Assembly: GCF_004323735.1 (NCBI RefSeq) | Contig: NZ_CP036455.1 | Coordinates: 2,537,101 to 2,601,100, forward strand | Direction: 5' to 3' | Source of the DNA: Streptomonospora litoralis | GTDB taxonomy: Bacteria > Actinomycetota > Actinomycetes > Streptosporangiales > Streptosporangiaceae | DNA length: 64,000 nucleotides | In this document: positions 49,333 through 58,976 of the stretch, one piece after another | Layout of the letters: each line of letters opens with the position of its first letter | Position numbering within the stretch: position 1 is the first letter of the stretch | Made by a program: the position numbers and the translations under genes | Notes under the pieces: model-generated | Told to the model about the DNA's origin: nothing | Database searches by the model: none | The model's input: the letters and a program-made list of their open reading frames with translations, nothing else

Positions 49333-52300
49333 TCAGGCGGAGCCCCACCGGCTGCTGTCACCGCTGCCGTCGGCGGCATCTCCGTAGAATCGCGCGGGGT
49401 GGTCGTCCGCGAGCGGCTGTCCGTCCGGGTTCCGGTTGCTGCGCGGGCGGAGCGCCGCCCGGCGCGTTTGGCCCCTGGGCGCCGCATTCGACGAGGCGCC
49501 GGACCTCGCCGAGGACACGGGGGTGCCGGCCGCCTCCGATCCGGGCTCCTCACCCGTCGCAGCGGCGGTCAAGGCCAGGATGCGTTCCCGGGCGGCCTCG
49601 AAGTCCGCCCGGTGATCCCCCGCGTATGGGTGCAGCCGGTCCAGTGTTGCGGGTAGCGCGGTGGCGGCAGGAGACTTCAGCACCTCCCCGACGCCGGCGA
49701 GGTAGGTGACGACGGTCCGTATCAGGGCGGAGGAGTAGTCGTGCGGCCCGGCTTCCTCGGCGCGGGTGTAGTCGAGGTCCTCCGCCGCCTGGCGCAGGAC
49801 CACCGCCTCCAGCCTGCCCAGCAACCGGTGCGACAGCAGCCTCTCGTAGAGCCGCAGCCGCTTACTCAGCTTCTCCGGATCAGGTGGCGAGGGCGGTCCC
49901 AAGCGCAGTTCCAGTACGTCGTGCGCTTCGGCCCACGCGGTGCCCTGCTCCGAGTCCTCCAGCCAGGCCACCGGTTCGCCCGATACCCAGGCCGCATAGG
50001 GGAGCAGCACCATCACCATGCGGGCCGCGGTCCCGTTGAGCCGCAGCGCGGTCGAGCGCAGCATCGCCGAGGTAGCCGGGGCGTCGTGGAGGGTGATCGT
50101 GTAGGGGTCGGTCACCGACACCGGATCCCGCGTGTCGGAGGTGAGTTCGAAGCCCACACACTCGCCTACGTTCACGGGCGCGCGGTCTTCGCGGAAGACG
50201 ACGGTGCGCGGATCGTCACCGCCGTAGCCCAGATGGCGGACGCGGACGTGGTCGAGCAGGCCGTGCCACTGGTGGTTCGGCAGGCCGCGCCACTGGTTCG
50301 CCAGGCTGCGCCAGCGCCACGGGGCTCCGCCGCTGCGGTCGAAAAGTTCGGAGACCTCGATCCCCTCCGACTCGATGCGTGTCAGCAGGATGATCAGGTT
50401 GGCCGTATACGTGGCCTGCCGCTCGGTAATGGGCAGGCGGCGGGGCTGGTAGCCGCCGTAGGAGCGGCCGGTCGCCGGGTAGGGCGCCTCGCGGAACAGG
50501 TCGATGAGCAGTTCGCGGTACTCGGTGCGCTCCTCGGGTTGTTCGGCGAGCCGCCGGTCGAGCAGGTCGTGGGCGAACTCGACCAGCGCCGCGCTGCTAC
50601 CGAGCACGGAGAACGACGTCAGCGCGTAGAACAGCCCGTCGTCCATGGGCGGCGCGGCCCGCGGCCGTCGCGCGGCGAACCGGCGGGCCGCCAGCAGTTC
50701 CGCCAGTTCGGCGGTGACGGCGCGTGCCACCAGGTACTCGCCGAAGGTCGCGTGCAGGAACTCGAACACGCTGGCGGTGCGCGACTCGACCTGTGCCCGC
50801 GACTCGTGCACGAAGAAGAAGCGGCCGAGCACCTGGTGGGCGTCGGTGACAGCCCCGTGCAGGTCGGCGTCCGCGGGGCGCAGAGCGGCGTCGGGCATGA
50901 GGACGGCCAGGTCGCGTTCCAGCTCGTCGGCGGCGACGCTCTGCCGCTGGCGGGCGAACATCGCGACGGCGACGACCTCCAGCCGGTGCAGCTCGTCCTC
51001 GATCGCGCGGGCCAGCTCCGGGGAGCCGAGATTCGACCGGTGCTTGCGCACCTCACGTTCGGCGAACATGGTCAGCAGATGTTCATACAGCGCGCTGCGG
51101 GAGAGTTCGCCGCCGGAGCGCTGCAAGGCGTTGTCCTCGGCGTCGTAGACCAGCAGCATGAGCAGCAGCAGCGGCTGTGTGGCGAGTTCGCGGTAGGGCA
51201 GCAGTGCTTCGACGGTGGGTGGCTGCAGTCCGCGTGCGGTATACGCGTCGGGGTTGGCCTCGTTCCAGATCTGCACCATGCCGGCGAGCTGGCGGTCGTC
51301 GAAGGGTTCCAGGCGCAGGATCGGGATCCCGTCGGGGATCCTGGCACGGTCGGCGACGACCGTCCGGCTCGTCACGATGACCGCCACCGGCTGGCCCAGC
51401 GCCTCCTGCTGCCGCTGGAACTCCTGCACCTGCTCCAGGTAGTCGGAGCGGTTGACCCCGCTGGCCTGCAGCAGTTCGTCGAACCCGTCCAGAATGACGA
51501 CGGGCAGCGCGCCGTTCGCCGACTCGGCCAGCGTCCGCCACTGCACGGTGGTGTTCAGCATGGCCGCGACACCCTCCTCGATCTGGGTGTGGATCGGCGC
51601 GTTGGGCGGTACCGCCCGCAGCTCCACCCGCAGCGCGAAGAAGTCGGCGGTGGACAGCCGCGCGGCGAGCATCTCGGTCAGCACCGACTTGCCGGCCCCG
51701 GGATGACCGAGGACGACGATGGGGGACCCCGTCACCTGCTCCAGGGTGAGCATCCCGGCGAGGAGGGATTGGAGATCGTCGTGGAGCGGGACATCGGCCC
51801 ACCATGCGTCGGCGGACGGCATACTCCCCGCCCCGGCGACTGCGAATCGGCCCCGCGGCGCGAGATAGGCCGTTTCGAGGGTCGGCAGTTCCAGGCCCGC
51901 CGGCGCGGCGGACGAGCGCAGCACCCGCCGGCTCAGCGCGGCGCGGTAGACCCCGGCGAGTTCCCTGCGCCGCCGGTCGAGGACGCGCTGCGAGTCCATC
52001 CCCTCGACCAGTCCGCGGAGGACGGCCAACCCGGTGTCGATCTCCCCGACGCGCCGCTGCGTGGCCTCGTGCGCGGCCATGTTCGCCCACACGCCGAATT
52101 CGGGGACGTCGGCGGCCAATCGGCGGTAGGACTCCAGGAAGCGCCGCTCGGCGCGATCGGGAAGACGGTTCTGAATGCTGTGCTGAGCGGACGCACGTGC
52201 GGTCTCGTCCAGTTCCTCCCATACCGCGAGGCCGAGCAGGAAGTTGATCAGCACATCAGCGGTCGAGGCGGCTTCTTCGCCCGTCGAGATCCACCGCACC

Positions 52301-52707
52301 TGCCCGTCGAAGGCCACACCGCGCAAGGCGGGCATGCCGCCGAGGAACCGCTCCGACAGCTGCAGCTGCTCGTCCGCGCTCAGCTGAAGGTCCGACAGGC
52401 GCAACTGTGCGCGGGAGTCCTGCAGCACCTCGTCCAGCGCCTCGAAGACCGAGACGGTCACCAGCACGTTGAACGCCGCCGAGACCCGCTCGGTGCGGTC
52501 CATCCGGCTGATTCCGGTGATCTTCTCCCGGATGCCGGTCAGCGCCTGATGCCCCATGTGGGCGATCGCCCCGCCCGCGCCCGCGACACCGGGCAGCCCG
52601 AGCGAGCCAAGCGCGCCCTCGGTCAGCTTCTCCGCGAAGCCGACGACCGCCGGGTCGTCCTGCCCCAGCATCTTCAGCGCGTCGGCGTAACCGAGCCTCT
52701 TGGCCAT
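49333..52707 (-). CDS. NACHT/STAND NTPase, probable NNH7-type immune-like protein
   Basis: 1124 residues. The N-terminus MAKRLGYADALKMLGQDDPAVVGF begins a helical domain (about 1-290) that resembles the actinobacterial 'NACHT N-terminal helical domain 7' group, from memory. The NACHT core follows: Walker A VLGHPGAGKSVLTEM near 330, Walker B LPVVILDGFDELLQ near 402, sensor VIVTSRTVV near 445, PLLLLMLL near 495. A winged-helix/arm region (ASVFEFLHATFGEYLVARAV near 655) then a long helical C-terminal part without recognisable leucine-rich or TPR repeats. The tail is disordered. NACHT proteins in bacteria act as switches in antiviral defence and programmed death. Single gene, GGAGAGG upstream. 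The target and effector step are unknown. Confidence 0.85.
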   Translation of the reverse strand: MAKRLGYADALKMLGQDDPAVVGFAEKLTEGALGSLGLPGVAGAGGAIAHMGHQALTGIREKITGISRMDRTERVSAAFNVLVTVSVFEALDEVLQDSRAQLRLSDLQLSADEQLQLSERFLGGMPALRGVAFDGQVRWISTGEEAASTADVLINFLLGLAVWEELDETARASAQHSIQNRLPDRAERRFLESYRRLAADVPEFGVWANMAAHEATQRRVGEIDTGLAVLRGLVEGMDSQRVLDRRRRELAGVYRAALSRRVLRSSAAPAGLELPTLETAYLAPRGRFAVAGAGSMPSADAWWADVPLHDDLQSLLAGMLTLEQVTGSPIVVLGHPGAGKSVLTEMLAARLSTADFFALRVELRAVPPNAPIHTQIEEGVAAMLNTTVQWRTLAESANGALPVVILDGFDELLQASGVNRSDYLEQVQEFQRQQEALGQPVAVIVTSRTVVADRARIPDGIPILRLEPFDDRQLAGMVQIWNEANPDAYTARGLQPPTVEALLPYRELATQPLLLLMLLVYDAEDNALQRSGGELSRSALYEHLLTMFAEREVRKHRSNLGSPELARAIEDELHRLEVVAVAMFARQRQSVAADELERDLAVLMPDAALRPADADLHGAVTDAHQVLGRFFFVHESRAQVESRTASVFEFLHATFGEYLVARAVTAELAELLAARRFAARRPRAAPPMDDGLFYALTSFSVLGSSAALVEFAHDLLDRRLAEQPEERTEYRELLIDLFREAPYPATGRSYGGYQPRRLPITERQATYTANLIILLTRIESEGIEVSELFDRSGGAPWRWRSLANQWRGLPNHQWHGLLDHVRVRHLGYGGDDPRTVVFREDRAPVNVGECVGFELTSDTRDPVSVTDPYTITLHDAPATSAMLRSTALRLNGTAARMVMVLLPYAAWVSGEPVAWLEDSEQGTAWAEAHDVLELRLGPPSPPDPEKLSKRLRLYERLLSHRLLGRLEAVVLRQAAEDLDYTRAEEAGPHDYSSALIRTVVTYLAGVGEVLKSPAATALPATLDRLHPYAGDHRADFEAARERILALTAAATGEEPGSEAAGTPVSSARSGASSNAAPRGQTRRAALRPRSNRNPDGQPLADDHPARFYGDAADGSGDSSRWGSA

Positions 52708-52860
52708 CAGCGGGCGACCTCTCCTGTTGTACGCGCCGTGCACACGGGGCCTACACGCCTGCACCCCCAGGCCAATTCAAGTACGGGACTTCGCCGCCCC
52801 ACAAACCCGCGCACGACGGGAATCCGGCCGCATCCGGCCACGCTCGGGCAGCGCGGTGCC

Positions 52861-53535
52861 CTACGGCAGCCGCCAGTCCAGCGGCTCGGCGCCCTGCTCC
52901 TGCAACGAGGCGTTCGCGCGGCTGAACGGGCGCGAGCCGAAGAACCCGTTGTGCGCCGACATCGGGCTGGGGTGGGTCGACTCCACACAGGGCACGCCCG
53001 GCATGAGCGGGCGCAGGCTCCGTGCGTCGCGCCCCCACAGGATGCCCACCAGTGGTGCGTCGCGCTCGGCCAGGGCGCGGATGGCCTGGTCGGTGACCTC
53101 CTCCCAGCCCTTGCCGCGGTGCGAGGCGGGCTTGCCGGGCCGTACGGTGAGCGCGCGGTTGAGCAGCAGGACGCCCTGCTTGGTCCACGGGCTCAGGTCG
53201 CCGCTGGAGGGCATCGGCAGGCCGAGGTCGTCGCTGTACTCCTGGAAGATGTTGCGCAGGCTCCCGGGCGGCTTGACATCGGGTGCCACCGAGAAGCTCA
53301 GGCCCACCGCGTGCCCCGGCGTGGGGTAGGGGTCCTGGCCCACGATGAGCACCCGCACGTCGTCGAAGGGCTGCTGGAAGGCGCGCAGCACGTTCTCGCC
53401 GGAGGGCAGGTAGGTGCGGCCGGCGGCGACCTCCTCCCGGAGGAACCCGCCCATCCGGCCGATCGTCTCGGCCACCGGTGCGAGGGCCTGGGCCCAGCGG
53501 TCGTCCATCACGTCGGTCAAGGGTCGTCCTGGCAT
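52861..53535 (-). CDS. ung: Uracil-DNA glycosylase, family 1
   Basis: 224 residues, normal length. Catalytic water-activating loop [20 protein letters not shown] near 60-79 with the catalytic Asp, FSVAP, uracil pocket [10 protein letters not shown] near 125, and the minor-groove loop [20 protein letters not shown] near 188 (canonical HPSPLS with Met for Leu). Removes uracil from DNA arising by cytosine deamination, frequent in high-GC genomes. Reading starts at the ATG giving [19 protein letters not shown] housekeeping gene between the NACHT ATPase and MgtC; no operon overlap. Confidence 0.96.
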   Translation of the reverse strand: MPGRPLTDVMDDRWAQALAPVAETIGRMGGFLREEVAAGRTYLPSGENVLRAFQQPFDDVRVLIVGQDPYPTPGHAVGLSFSVAPDVKPPGSLRNIFQEYSDDLGLPMPSSGDLSPWTKQGVLLLNRALTVRPGKPASHRGKGWEEVTDQAIRALAERDAPLVGILWGRDARSLRPLMPGVPCVESTHPSPMSAHNGFFGSRPFSRANASLQEQGAEPLDWRLP

Positions 53536-53627
53536 GGCAGCACCCTAGCGGCCCCCGCGGACGGTGCGGGCCTGCTCGCCGATGCCGCGCGCGAGCGGCA
53601 GGGGTACCGCCCGCGCGCCCGCTCTCC

Positions 53628-54371
53628 TCACTCCTCGTCCGCCGGTTCGCCCGCGCGCACCGACACCACACCCGGGGTCTCCGTCAGCGCCGCCGCCAGT
53701 TCCTGGAACCCGTGCCGGCCCGCGCCGCCGCGCACCTGCAGGGTCAGGTCGATGAGGGCGCCGTGCGGGTGTCCGGAGTCGCTGCTCTGGGTGTGCACCT
53801 CCAGCACCCGGAACCCGCGCTCGGTGACCTCGGCCAGGATGGAGCGCAGTGTGCCGCGGCCGTCCTCGTAGGCCAGGCGGAGGGGGGCGGTGGAGGGGCG
53901 CCGGCGGGTGACCAGCCGCAGCACCGGGGGGTAGCCCAGCGAAACGAGGTAGTGAGCGGCCGTAACGGCGGCGGCCACCAGCCACAGCCCGGCCCCGGCC
54001 GCGGTACCCACGGCCGCGGCCACCCAGATCGTGGCCGCGGTGGTCAGTCCGCGGACGATGTCCTGGCGCACGAAGATGACGCCGGCGCCGATGAAGCCGA
54101 CGCCCGACGCGATCTGCGCGGCCACCCGGGAGGGATCCAGGGCGATGCCTTCGTCGTCGATGACGTCGAAGAACGCGTACTTGCTGACCACCATGAACAG
54201 CGCGGCGCCGACGCCGACCAGGGTGTGGGTGCGCAGTCCCGCGTTCTTCTGCCGCAGCTCGCGCTCCAGCCCGATGAGCGTGCACAGCACGAGCGCGACG
54301 GCCAGGGCCAGGACCTGCGCCCAGCCCTGGCCCTGGAAGCTCGCCATGAAGTCGTCCATGTCCATGTCCAT
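53628..54371 (-). CDS. MgtC/SapB-family membrane protein
   Basis: 247 residues. The N-terminal half is the MgtC membrane domain (about 15-145) with the signature LCTLIGLERELRQKNAGLRTH and GVGFIGAGVIFVRQDIVRGL TTAA-type loops. The C-terminal half (about 160-247) is a soluble ACT-like domain (RGTLRSILAEVTERGFRVLE, PGVVSVRAGE). MgtC proteins affect magnesium homeostasis and, in pathogens, inhibit the F1Fo ATPase; transport itself is unproven. Starts MDMDMDD, with several possible Met starts. Not obviously linked to its neighbours. Confidence 0.92.
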   Translation of the reverse strand: MDMDMDDFMASFQGQGWAQVLALAVALVLCTLIGLERELRQKNAGLRTHTLVGVGAALFMVVSKYAFFDVIDDEGIALDPSRVAAQIASGVGFIGAGVIFVRQDIVRGLTTAATIWVAAAVGTAAGAGLWLVAAAVTAAHYLVSLGYPPVLRLVTRRRPSTAPLRLAYEDGRGTLRSILAEVTERGFRVLEVHTQSSDSGHPHGALIDLTLQVRGGAGRHGFQELAAALTETPGVVSVRAGEPADEE

Positions 54372-54492
54372 GACCGACTGCTACCCGCGCCGGGGCGCAC
54401 ATTCGCGCCTGCAGCGCCGCCTCGTGCGCGGGCCGGGGCGCCGCGGCCCGCGCTGCGCGGACGGCAGGCGGGGGGAGGAGAGTGCGCCGGAT

Positions 54493-56292
54493 TCAGACCG
54501 CGGGTTCGCCGCGACGGAGGCCGTTCTGGTGGGAGAGGTTGAGCGCGGTGGTGACGAGCGGCACGTGGCTGAACGCCTGCGGGAAATTGCCGACCAGGCG
54601 GCCCTTCTTCGCCTCGTACTCCTCGGCCAGCAGCCCGACGTCGTTGCGCAGGGCCAGCAGCCGGTCGAACAGCTCGCGGGCCTCCTTCTCGCGGCCGATC
54701 GACAGCAGCGCGTTGGCCATCCAGAAGCTGCAGGCCAAAAACGCGCCCTCTTCGCCGGGCAGGTGGTCGGCGGCGTCGTCGCGGTCGGTGCGGTAGCGCA
54801 TGACGAAGCCGTCGATCATCAGGTCGTCGCGGATGGCTTCGATGGTGCCGACGATGCGGGGGTCGCTGTAGGGGAGGAAGCCGACCTCGGGCATGAGCAG
54901 CAGCGCGGCGTCGAGCTCCTTGCCGCCGTAGTACTGGGTGAAGGTGTTGCGGCGGGCGTCGAAGCCGTATTCGCAGACCTCGGCGTGGATGGTGTCGCGC
55001 AGCGCCCGCCAGCGCTCGAGGGGCCCCTCCTTGCCGAAGTCCTCGATCATGCGCACCGCGCGGTCGGCGGCCACCCAGGCCATGACCTTGGAGTGGACGA
55101 AGTGCTGGCGCGGCCCGCGGACTTCCCACAGCCCTTCGTCGGGCTCGTCCCAGCACCATTCCAGGTAGTTGACCAGGGAGCGCTGCAGCCCCCAGACGTG
55201 TTCGCCGCCCTGCAGGCCGCTGCGCCGCGCCAGGTGCAGCACGTCCATGACCTCTCCGTAGACGTCGAGCTGGTACTGGCCCACCGCGGCGTTCCCGATG
55301 CGCACCGGGCGGGAGTCCTCGTAGCCGGGCAGCCAGTCGGCCTCCCATTCGGCCAGCCGGCGCTCGCCGCGCACGCCGTACATGATCTGCATGTGCTGGG
55401 GTTCGCCGGCCACCGCGCGCACCAGCCACTCGCGCCAGGCCTGGGCCTCGTCGGTGTAGCCGCTGCGGATGAGCGCCTCCAGCGTGATGGTGGCGTCGCG
55501 CAGCCAGCAGTAGCGGTAGTCCCAGTTGCGCACCCCGCCGACCTCCTCGGGCAGGGAGGTGGTGGGCGCGGCCACGATCCCGCCGGTGGGGCGGTAGGTC
55601 AGCGCCTTCAGCGTGATCAGGGAGCGGACCACGGCGTCGCGGTACTCGCCCTCGTAGCTGCACTGGTCCACCCACTGGCGCCAGAAGCGCTCGGTGCGCG
55701 AGAGCGCCTTCTCGGCGTCGAGGTGGTCGGACTCCTCGACCTGGGAGGGGTGCCAGGTCATGACGAAGGGGACGCGCTGTCCGGCGCTGACGGTGAAGGT
55801 GGCGTCGTGGACGAAGTTGTGGCCCTCCATGGGCACCGGGGAGCTCATCCACACCGCGTCGGGCCCGGCGATGGCCACCAGTTCGGTGCCGCTGCGGTGG
55901 ATCCAGGGCACCACGTTGCCGTAGTCGAAGCGCACCCGCATCGCGGTCTGCATCCGCACGGTGCCGGCCAGGCCTTCGACGATGCGCACGAGGTGGGGGG
56001 CGCCGCCGCGCGGCGGCATGAAGTCGATGACGCGCACCGAGCCCTCGGGGGTGTCCCACTCGGATTCCAGGATGAGCGTCTCGGGCCGGTAGCGCCGCCG
56101 CGCCGCGCGGGGCTCGCCGCTGGCCGGGCGCATCCACCAGTTGCCGTTCTGCTCGTCGCCCAGCAGCGCGGCGAAGCAGGAAGGGGAGTCGAAGTGGGGA
56201 AGGCAGAGCCAGTCCACGGAGCCGTCGCGCCCCACGAGAGCTGCGGTCTGCATGTCGCCGATCAGCGCGTAATCCTCAATCCAGCCGGACAC
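54493..56292 (-). CDS. GH15 glycosidase (trehalase/glucoamylase-like)
   Basis: 599 residues from the GTG that gives VSGWIEDYALIGDMQTAALV, the usual beginning of actinobacterial GH15 trehalase-like proteins; this GTG has GAGAAGGGGG about ten bases upstream. N-terminal beta-sandwich (1 to about 220), then an (alpha/alpha)6 barrel. Barrel motifs: VRNWDYRYCWLRDATITLEA near 280, AEWEADWLPGYEDSRPVRIG near 340, WEVRGPRQHFVHSKVMAWVA near 405 (first catalytic Glu), and LPGEEGAFLACSFWM near 535 (second). No signal peptide, so it acts on internal trehalose or small maltosides. The frame is open further upstream, but those starts lack support. Confidence 0.92.
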   Translation of the reverse strand: MSGWIEDYALIGDMQTAALVGRDGSVDWLCLPHFDSPSCFAALLGDEQNGNWWMRPASGEPRAARRRYRPETLILESEWDTPEGSVRVIDFMPPRGGAPHLVRIVEGLAGTVRMQTAMRVRFDYGNVVPWIHRSGTELVAIAGPDAVWMSSPVPMEGHNFVHDATFTVSAGQRVPFVMTWHPSQVEESDHLDAEKALSRTERFWRQWVDQCSYEGEYRDAVVRSLITLKALTYRPTGGIVAAPTTSLPEEVGGVRNWDYRYCWLRDATITLEALIRSGYTDEAQAWREWLVRAVAGEPQHMQIMYGVRGERRLAEWEADWLPGYEDSRPVRIGNAAVGQYQLDVYGEVMDVLHLARRSGLQGGEHVWGLQRSLVNYLEWCWDEPDEGLWEVRGPRQHFVHSKVMAWVAADRAVRMIEDFGKEGPLERWRALRDTIHAEVCEYGFDARRNTFTQYYGGKELDAALLLMPEVGFLPYSDPRIVGTIEAIRDDLMIDGFVMRYRTDRDDAADHLPGEEGAFLACSFWMANALLSIGREKEARELFDRLLALRNDVGLLAEEYEAKKGRLVGNFPQAFSHVPLVTTALNLSHQNGLRRGEPAV

Positions 56293-56769
56293 GCGGCTCA
56301 CCCCCTTCTCAACCAAGATCACGTCTACGCGGACGTACCGTATCCAACTCCGGGCCGCCGCGCGGACATGCGGAAGTGGCCCCTTTCCGCGATGCGGTGG
56401 CGGTATCCGCGCGGGCGGCCGGTGTCGCGGTGGGCCGGTCGGCTGCGCGGGCCGGTGCGGCCCGCTTCGGTCACGCTACCGGTTGAAGCGCTTTCCCAGG
56501 TGACGGACCGGATAAATGTGTTCTGGGAGATACCCGCCTCGGGCCCTGTGCCACCCCGGCGGAGCCGCGGGGCCGCGCGCCGGGCCGCCGCGCGGCCGTG
56601 CGCAGCGCCGCCGGCGGCTGTACCTGGGAGTTCGCGCCTGGGAATCCGTTATTGCGACGTGATCCCGCCCGGCGTGCGCAGCGCTGGGAGGCCGCCTGTG
56701 ATGTCCGCTTTCGGATGATCCGATCTCGCACGGGGGCGGGGTTCGGCGCCCGGTGCCGGCGGTGCGGGT
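56293..56769. other. 477-bp intergenic region upstream of GH15
   Basis: No gene supported. Contains one LacI-like box (annotated separately) and several GC-rich inverted repeats of low complexity that are expected by chance at this composition. Confidence 0.4.
56484..56496. promoter_or_regulatory. LacI-like box upstream of GH15
   Basis: TGAAGCGCTTTCC with perfect core AAGCGCTT, similar to the sugar-operon box TGAAAGCGCTTTCA. It lies 192 bp upstream of the GH15 start. Single site, so weak evidence. Confidence 0.33.
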
Positions 56770-57450
56770 TCACCTCGGTTCGCGCGCCCCGGTCGCACCG
56801 CGATCGGCGGCGCCCACCGTCAGCAGCGGCAGGAAGAGCTGGGTCAGCGGGCCGATCGCCACGGCGAAGAGCAGGGTGCCCACGCCCAGTGTGCCGCCGA
56901 GCAGGGCGCCGGCGACCACCACGGCGACCTCGATGGCGGTGCGGGCGGTGCGCACCGACAACCGGGTGCGCTCGGCCAGCCCGACCATGAGCCCGTCGCG
57001 CGGTCCGGGGCCCAGCCGGGCGCCGATGTAGCACCCGGTGGCCAGGCCCGTGAGCACGGTCCCCGCCGCCAGCGCGGCCCAGCGGGCGGCGAGACCCTCC
57101 GGTTCCGGCAGCAGCCACAGCGAGGCGTCCACCGAGAGCCCGACAACCACGGCGTTGCTGAGAGTGCCCACCCCCACCCGCCGGCGCAGCGGAATCCACA
57201 GCAGCATCGTGGCCGCCGAGGTGAGGATGCTGCAGGCGCCCACCGACAGCCCCGTGCGCCGGGCCAGGCCCTGGTGCAGCACGTCCCACGGCATAGCGCC
57301 CAGCTGCGAGGAGATGAGCAGCGCGCAGCCGAGCCCGAACGCGCACAGGCCCGCGTACAGCTGCACCAGGCGCCGGCCGCGCGGCGGCGGCAGGAGCGGA
57401 ACGTCGAACAGGCGGCGCACGAAACCGGACAGCAGCGGCAGCGCAGACAC
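56770..57450 (-). CDS. YczE/YitT-type integral membrane protein
   Basis: 226 residues from a GTG with AAAAGG seven bases upstream. Five membrane segments in the family pattern: LVQLYAGLCAFGLGCALLIS, then the conserved LGAMPWDVLHQGLARRTGLS loop, MLLWIPLRRRVGVGTLSNAV, ATGCYIGARLGPGPRDGLMV and LFAVAIGPLTQLFLPLL. The repeated G-P-x-D-x-L loops are diagnostic. Function unproven. In many actinomycetes and bacilli such a gene is divergent from a MocR-type regulator that controls it, exactly as here. A small ligand linked to vitamin B6 or amino acids may be exported or imported. Confidence 0.88.
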   Translation of the reverse strand: MSALPLLSGFVRRLFDVPLLPPPRGRRLVQLYAGLCAFGLGCALLISSQLGAMPWDVLHQGLARRTGLSVGACSILTSAATMLLWIPLRRRVGVGTLSNAVVVGLSVDASLWLLPEPEGLAARWAALAAGTVLTGLATGCYIGARLGPGPRDGLMVGLAERTRLSVRTARTAIEVAVVVAGALLGGTLGVGTLLFAVAIGPLTQLFLPLLTVGAADRGATGAREPR

Positions 57451-57501
57451 GGGGCACCTTTTCAGGTCGGGGTGTGGAAGCAGGCCACTCGGATATTGTT
57501 G

Positions 57502-57515
57502 GAACCGTACGATTC
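57502..57515. promoter_or_regulatory. Imperfect palindrome in the YczE/MocR divergent promoter
   Basis: GAACCGTACGATTC, arms GAA-x-CGT and ACG-x-TTC with one mismatched pair, between the divergent genes. It overlaps a possible -10 (TACGAT), suiting an operator for the MocR regulator. Confidence 0.45.
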
Positions 57516-57551
57516 GGAAATAAAGCGCCAATTTGGGAAAGTGGCACCGTC

Positions 57552-58976
57552 GTGGTTGGTGAGCGCCGTATCAACGGCCACCTGCTGGCCCGCCTGGTCG
57601 GTCCCGACGCCGGCGGCCGGCCCTACTACCGCACGCTCGGCCGGGCCGTCAGCGGCCTCATCCTGGACGGCCGGGTGCCCACCTTCACCCGGCTGCCCGC
57701 CGAACGGGACCTCGCCGCGGCCCTGGGGGTCAGCCGCAACACCGTCACCGCCGCCTACACCTGGCTGCGCGAGAACGGCTTTCTGGACAGCCGCCAGGGC
57801 GCGGGCAGCTGGACCGTACTGCCCGACGGCGGCACGTCGTCGGGCGTGCTGCTGCCCCGCACCGAGCACGTCGACCTGGGCGTGGCCGCCCCGGCCGCCG
57901 TCGACGGCATCCAGCACGCCGCCCGGCTGGCCGTGGACCAGCTGGCCGCCCACGTCGGCGGCATCGGCTACAACCCCCGCGGGCTGCCCGAGCTGCGCCA
58001 CGCCATCGCGCGGCGCTACGTCGAGCGGGGTCTACCCACCGGTCCCGAGCAGATCTTCGTCACCGGCGGCGCCATGCACGCCGTCGCGATGCTCATGGAC
58101 ATGCTCACGGAACCGGGCGACAGCCTGCTGATGGAGTCGCCCACCTACCCCCACGCCGTCGACGCCGCCCGGCGCCTGGAGGCCCGGGTGCGCACCGTCG
58201 GGGTCACACCCTCCGGTTGGGACATGGAGCACGTGCTCGACGCCTTCCGCCGCATCAAGCCCGCTGCCGCCTACCTCATCCCCGACTTCCAGAACCCCAC
58301 GGGTGTGCTGATGGACGACGAGGAGCGCGCCGCGGTGGCGGCCGAGGCCCGGCGCGCGGGCAGCATGCTCGTCGTCGACGAAGGCGTGGCCGAGCTCGCC
58401 ATCGACTCCGGCGACCTGCCCGCCCCGCTGGCCGCCCACGACACCGACGGCCGCATCTTCACCGTGGGATCGGCGGCCAAGACCTTCTGGGGCGGCCTGC
58501 GCATCGGCTGGATCCGCACCACCCCGCCCATGGTCGAGCGCCTGACCTCCGCCCGCCAGCGTCTGGACCTGTCCAGCTCGCTGCTGGACCAGCTCACCGT
58601 CACCCATCTGCTCGCCGACACCCTGCGCATCCGCGCCGAACGCAGCCGCCAGCTGCGCCGCAACCGCGACGCCCTGGTCACCGCGCTGCGCGAGCACCTG
58701 CCCGGCTGGGAGTTCACCCGGCCCTCCGGCGGGCTGGTGCTGTGGGCGGGGCTGCCCCGCGCCGCCGCCACCGCGCTGGCCGACAGCGCCGCCGAGCACG
58801 GCGTCCACCTGGCGCCCGGGCCGCTGTTCGGCGCCGACGGAACGCTGGAGCGCCGCGTGCGCCTGGCCTACACCCATCCGCCCGAGGTACTGGCCGAGGG
58901 CGTCGAGCGGCTCGCCCGCGCCTGGGCGCAGACCCTGTCTCGCCCCGCCCGACCCGGCAGCGGCCTCTACGTCTGA
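57552..58976 (+). CDS. MocR-type regulator (GntR helix-turn-helix fused to PLP aminotransferase fold)
   Basis: 474 residues from GTG at 57552; a start at 57474 is possible but would overlap the operator. GntR winged helix at about 20-90 (PYYRTLGRAVSGLILDGRVP, RDLAAALGVSRNTVTAAYTW). The aminotransferase class-I domain follows: GGIGYNPRGLPELRHAIARR near 135, FVTGGAMHAVAMLMDMLTEP near 165, AYLIPDFQNPTGVLM near 235, and the PLP Lys in TVGSAAKTFWGGLRIGW near 305. MocR proteins sense PLP or amino-acid adducts and usually control an adjacent divergent gene, here yczE-like. It is unlikely to be a working aminotransferase. Confidence 0.92.
   Translation: MVGERRINGHLLARLVGPDAGGRPYYRTLGRAVSGLILDGRVPTFTRLPAERDLAAALGVSRNTVTAAYTWLRENGFLDSRQGAGSWTVLPDGGTSSGVLLPRTEHVDLGVAAPAAVDGIQHAARLAVDQLAAHVGGIGYNPRGLPELRHAIARRYVERGLPTGPEQIFVTGGAMHAVAMLMDMLTEPGDSLLMESPTYPHAVDAARRLEARVRTVGVTPSGWDMEHVLDAFRRIKPAAAYLIPDFQNPTGVLMDDEERAAVAAEARRAGSMLVVDEGVAELAIDSGDLPAPLAAHDTDGRIFTVGSAAKTFWGGLRIGWIRTTPPMVERLTSARQRLDLSSSLLDQLTVTHLLADTLRIRAERSRQLRRNRDALVTALREHLPGWEFTRPSGGLVLWAGLPRAAATALADSAAEHGVHLAPGPLFGADGTLERRVRLAYTHPPEVLAEGVERLARAWAQTLSRPARPGSGLYV

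Noticed and set aside
49741-53871. Very long open frame on the plus strand (over 1,300 codons)
   Set aside because: It is antisense to the NACHT, uracil-DNA glycosylase and MgtC genes, consists of Arg/Gly/Val/His-rich low-information protein and crosses gene borders; a by-product of very high third-position GC.
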